Of a stretch of 64,000 bases of DNA, positions 62,480 to 64,000 are shown in pieces. Made by a program: the position numbers and the translations under genes. The stretch comes from Echinicola vietnamensis DSM 17526 (GTDB taxonomy: Bacteria; Bacteroidota; Bacteroidia; Cytophagales; Cyclobacteriaceae). Numbering within the stretch: position 1 is the stretch's first letter; each line of letters opens with the position of its first letter. Below the pieces are notes generated by a model, which did no database searches, was not told the origin of the DNA, and worked only from the letters and a program-made list of their open reading frames with translations. Location of the stretch: NCBI RefSeq assembly GCF_000325705.1, contig NC_019904.1, positions 5,129,501-5,193,500 on the forward strand, written 5' to 3'.

Positions 62480-64000
62480 TTAGGCATTTTCCAATTTATT
62501 ATTCTCTTGTTTTTCTACTTTATTGCCCAAGGAATGGACCGTTAGGCCACTGACATCCAATTTATCGGTAAAGAAGAAACTGCATAAATATGTCATCCCC
62601 ATGGCGCTTAACAACCCCGTCAGGGCATATAGGTGAATACTCAATTCCGAACCATACTTTACGGCCACCTGCACCACTGCACTGCACAATAGCCCTAGCA
62701 ATGCTCCCTTACCATTGACCTTTTTGGAAAGCATGCCGATCAGAAAGATCCCTCCCAAACCTCCCGCAAAAAGGCCTATGATCATGTTGAACTGATCCCA
62801 GAGTGAAGGCAGTCCCAAACGTGCCATTACCAAGGCAAAACCTGTCCCAAAAGCCCCGACAATTACCGTTATCAAACGGGCAAATCCCAGGGTATTTTTC
62901 CCTGTGGTATCCTTTGGAAACCAGTTGCGATAGAAATCAGTGGTCACCACGGTGGCCACCGAATTCATGCTGCTGTCCAGGCTGGACATCGCTGCGGCAA
63001 AAACTGCGGCTATCAACAGCCCGGAAACCCCGGTCGGCAGTTGGGTTACAATAAAAAAGGGAAATATACTGTCTGTATTTTGGACTGCAGGGCTAAGCTC
63101 TGCGGGGTGCAATTTATAAAACAGGTAAAGTGCCGTCCCCATGCTAAAGAAGATCAGTGCGGAAGGCAGTGCCATCAGTGCCCCGGTGACAATCCCATTT
63201 GCTGCAGACCGCTCATCTTTGGTGGTCAGGTACCGTTGAACCACCGTTTGGTCACTGCCATATTGTACGATATTGGCGGCTATTCCCCCTACGAGTACTA
63301 CCCAAAAACTGGTACCGGTAAAATCCATTCGCATGTCAAAAATCTTTCCTTTTTGGTTATCCCTGACCATGGCCATTAATTCGGCCGGGCCTTCATGGAT
63401 TTCATAAAAAACAAATCCCAAACATATCAATGCACCTCCGAGCAGTACAACCACCTGTATGACATCTGTCCAGATCACTGCTTCAATACCTCCTAAAACA
63501 GTGTATAAAATACTCAAAAGCCCCATGATCAGAATACATATGGATACATCTATTCCCGTCACCACGGTCAGGGCCAGGGAAGGAAGCAACAATACGATCC
63601 CAAGCCTTCCCAACTGAAGTCCCACATAGATCAGGCTGCCAATGAGCCTTACCGACCGGTTATACCTCAGTTCCAAATATTCATAGGCGGTGGTGATATT
63701 CAATCTTCTAAAGAACGGGAGGAATATACATATGATTACCGGTGCTACAATGATAATGGTCATCAATAAAAAAAACAGCGTCCAATCCGTGGCAAATGTC
63801 TTGGCCGGGATGGCCATAAAGGTAATCGCGCTGAGCTGGGTACCGAAAATACTGATTCCTGCTGCCCACCATGGGACCCTTCCCCCTGCCTTAAAAAAGT
63901 CCTCTGTGGAATGTTGCTTACTGGAAATCAAGATCCCCATCAATACGAGAGATCCCAGATAAAGACCTAAAATGGTATAGTTTACCCAACCGAAGGCCCC
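62480..64000 (-). CDS. Sodium:solute symporter, probable sialic-acid transporter (5' end outside window)
   Basis: About 507 codons are visible, and the frame stays open to the window edge (GAFGWVNYTILGLYLGSLVL precedes MGILISSKQ), so Met 63943 is not the true start. SSS motifs are STEDFFKAGGRVPWWAAGISIFGTQLSAITFM, TVLGGIEAVIWTDVIQVVVL and AVFAAAMSSLDSSMNSVATVVTTDFY, the last with the sodium-site serines, and about 13 transmembrane segments. It lies 12 bp upstream of the sialidase gene, so it is likely the sialic-acid importer (SiaT type). The substrate is inferred from context. Confidence 0.92.
   Translation of the reverse strand, partial: GAFGWVNYTILGLYLGSLVLMGILISSKQHSTEDFFKAGGRVPWWAAGISIFGTQLSAITFMAIPAKTFATDWTLFFLLMTIIIVAPVIICIFLPFFRRLNITTAYEYLELRYNRSVRLIGSLIYVGLQLGRLGIVLLLPSLALTVVTGIDVSICILIMGLLSILYTVLGGIEAVIWTDVIQVVVLLGGALICLGFVFYEIHEGPAELMAMVRDNQKGKIFDMRMDFTGTSFWVVLVGGIAANIVQYGSDQTVVQRYLTTKDERSAANGIVTGALMALPSALIFFSMGTALYLFYKLHPAELSPAVQNTDSIFPFFIVTQLPTGVSGLLIAAVFAAAMSSLDSSMNSVATVVTTDFYRNWFPKDTTGKNTLGFARLITVIVGAFGTGFALVMARLGLPSLWDQFNMIIGLFAGGLGGIFLIGMLSKKVNGKGALLGLLCSAVVQVAVKYGSELSIHLYALTGLLSAMGMTYLCSFFFTDKLDVSGLTVHSLGNKVEKQENNKLENA

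Overview
The window looks like a Bacteroidota chromosome, most likely order Cytophagales (Cyclobacteriaceae-like). This is judged from two SusC/SusD pairs, FecI/FecR-type sigma/anti-sigma genes, TonB-dependent receptors with carboxypeptidase-like N-terminal domains, Bacteroidota-type promoter motifs (TTTG ... TAnnTTTG) and the absence of obvious Shine-Dalgarno sequences. The genus cannot be fixed from sequence alone. No rRNA, tRNA or CRISPR array was recognised.

Region 1 (1 to about 16.9 kb) is a visibly AT-richer accessory stretch, nearly all on the minus strand. It holds small regulatory and stress genes: a Crp-like regulator, two AraC regulators, an ECF42-type sigma factor with its DGPF/YCII partner, a SigZ-type sigma factor with a DUF2703 protein, two RibD-C/DHFR-like proteins, an aldo/keto reductase, VOC and SRPBCC proteins and several alpha/beta hydrolases. 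It also holds much genetic debris: a complete IS66-family element splitting a DUF4386 membrane-protein gene, IS3 and IS1595 remnants, a histidine-kinase tail, a frameshifted thioredoxin-like gene and a doubly broken zeta-toxin gene.

Region 2 (16.9 to 30.9 kb) is a GlcNAc / beta-hexosaminide utilisation locus. One minus-strand run reads susC, susD, a FAS1/CBM96-like/CSPG-like lipoprotein, nagB, a GH20 enzyme, a sodium-solute symporter, nagA and a second GH20. A divergent LacI-family gene sits upstream, and the intergenic region carries two identical perfect 12-bp palindromes (GCAAACGTTTGC). One overlaps the -33 element of the inferred susC promoter and the other lies just before the lacI start. 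Polymers or oligosaccharides with terminal beta-GlcNAc/GalNAc would be bound and imported by SusCD, trimmed by the GH20 enzymes, taken across the inner membrane by the symporter, and (after phosphorylation by a kinase not seen here) converted by NagA and NagB to fructose-6-phosphate.

Region 3 (30.9 to 40.3 kb) begins with 1.4 kb of relics, including a second broken copy of the start of the enol-lactonase-like gene. It continues with a FecI, FecR, STN-bearing SusC, SusD and DUF6528 lipoprotein operon, a glycan-uptake system under sigma/anti-sigma control.

Region 4 (40.3 to 51.1 kb) is an iron/siderophore region. A siderophore-type TonB receptor faces a plus-strand operon of ECF sigma, an unusually short anti-sigma-like protein, a TonB receptor, a DUF4374 lipoprotein and a PepSY membrane protein. 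The last three match the XusA/XusB/XusC xenosiderophore arrangement of Bacteroides. An AAA_28 ATPase and a small membrane protein follow.

Region 5 (51.7 to 64 kb, running off the end) is a sialic-acid / sulfated-glycan locus on the minus strand: SSS symporter, GH33 sialidase, sulfatase, AGE-family 2-epimerase, creatininase-family hydrolase, a GDSL plus sialate O-acetylesterase fusion, and a third GH20 gene split by an IS4-like element. Both IS-disrupted genes can be rebuilt in frame by removing the element and one target-site copy.
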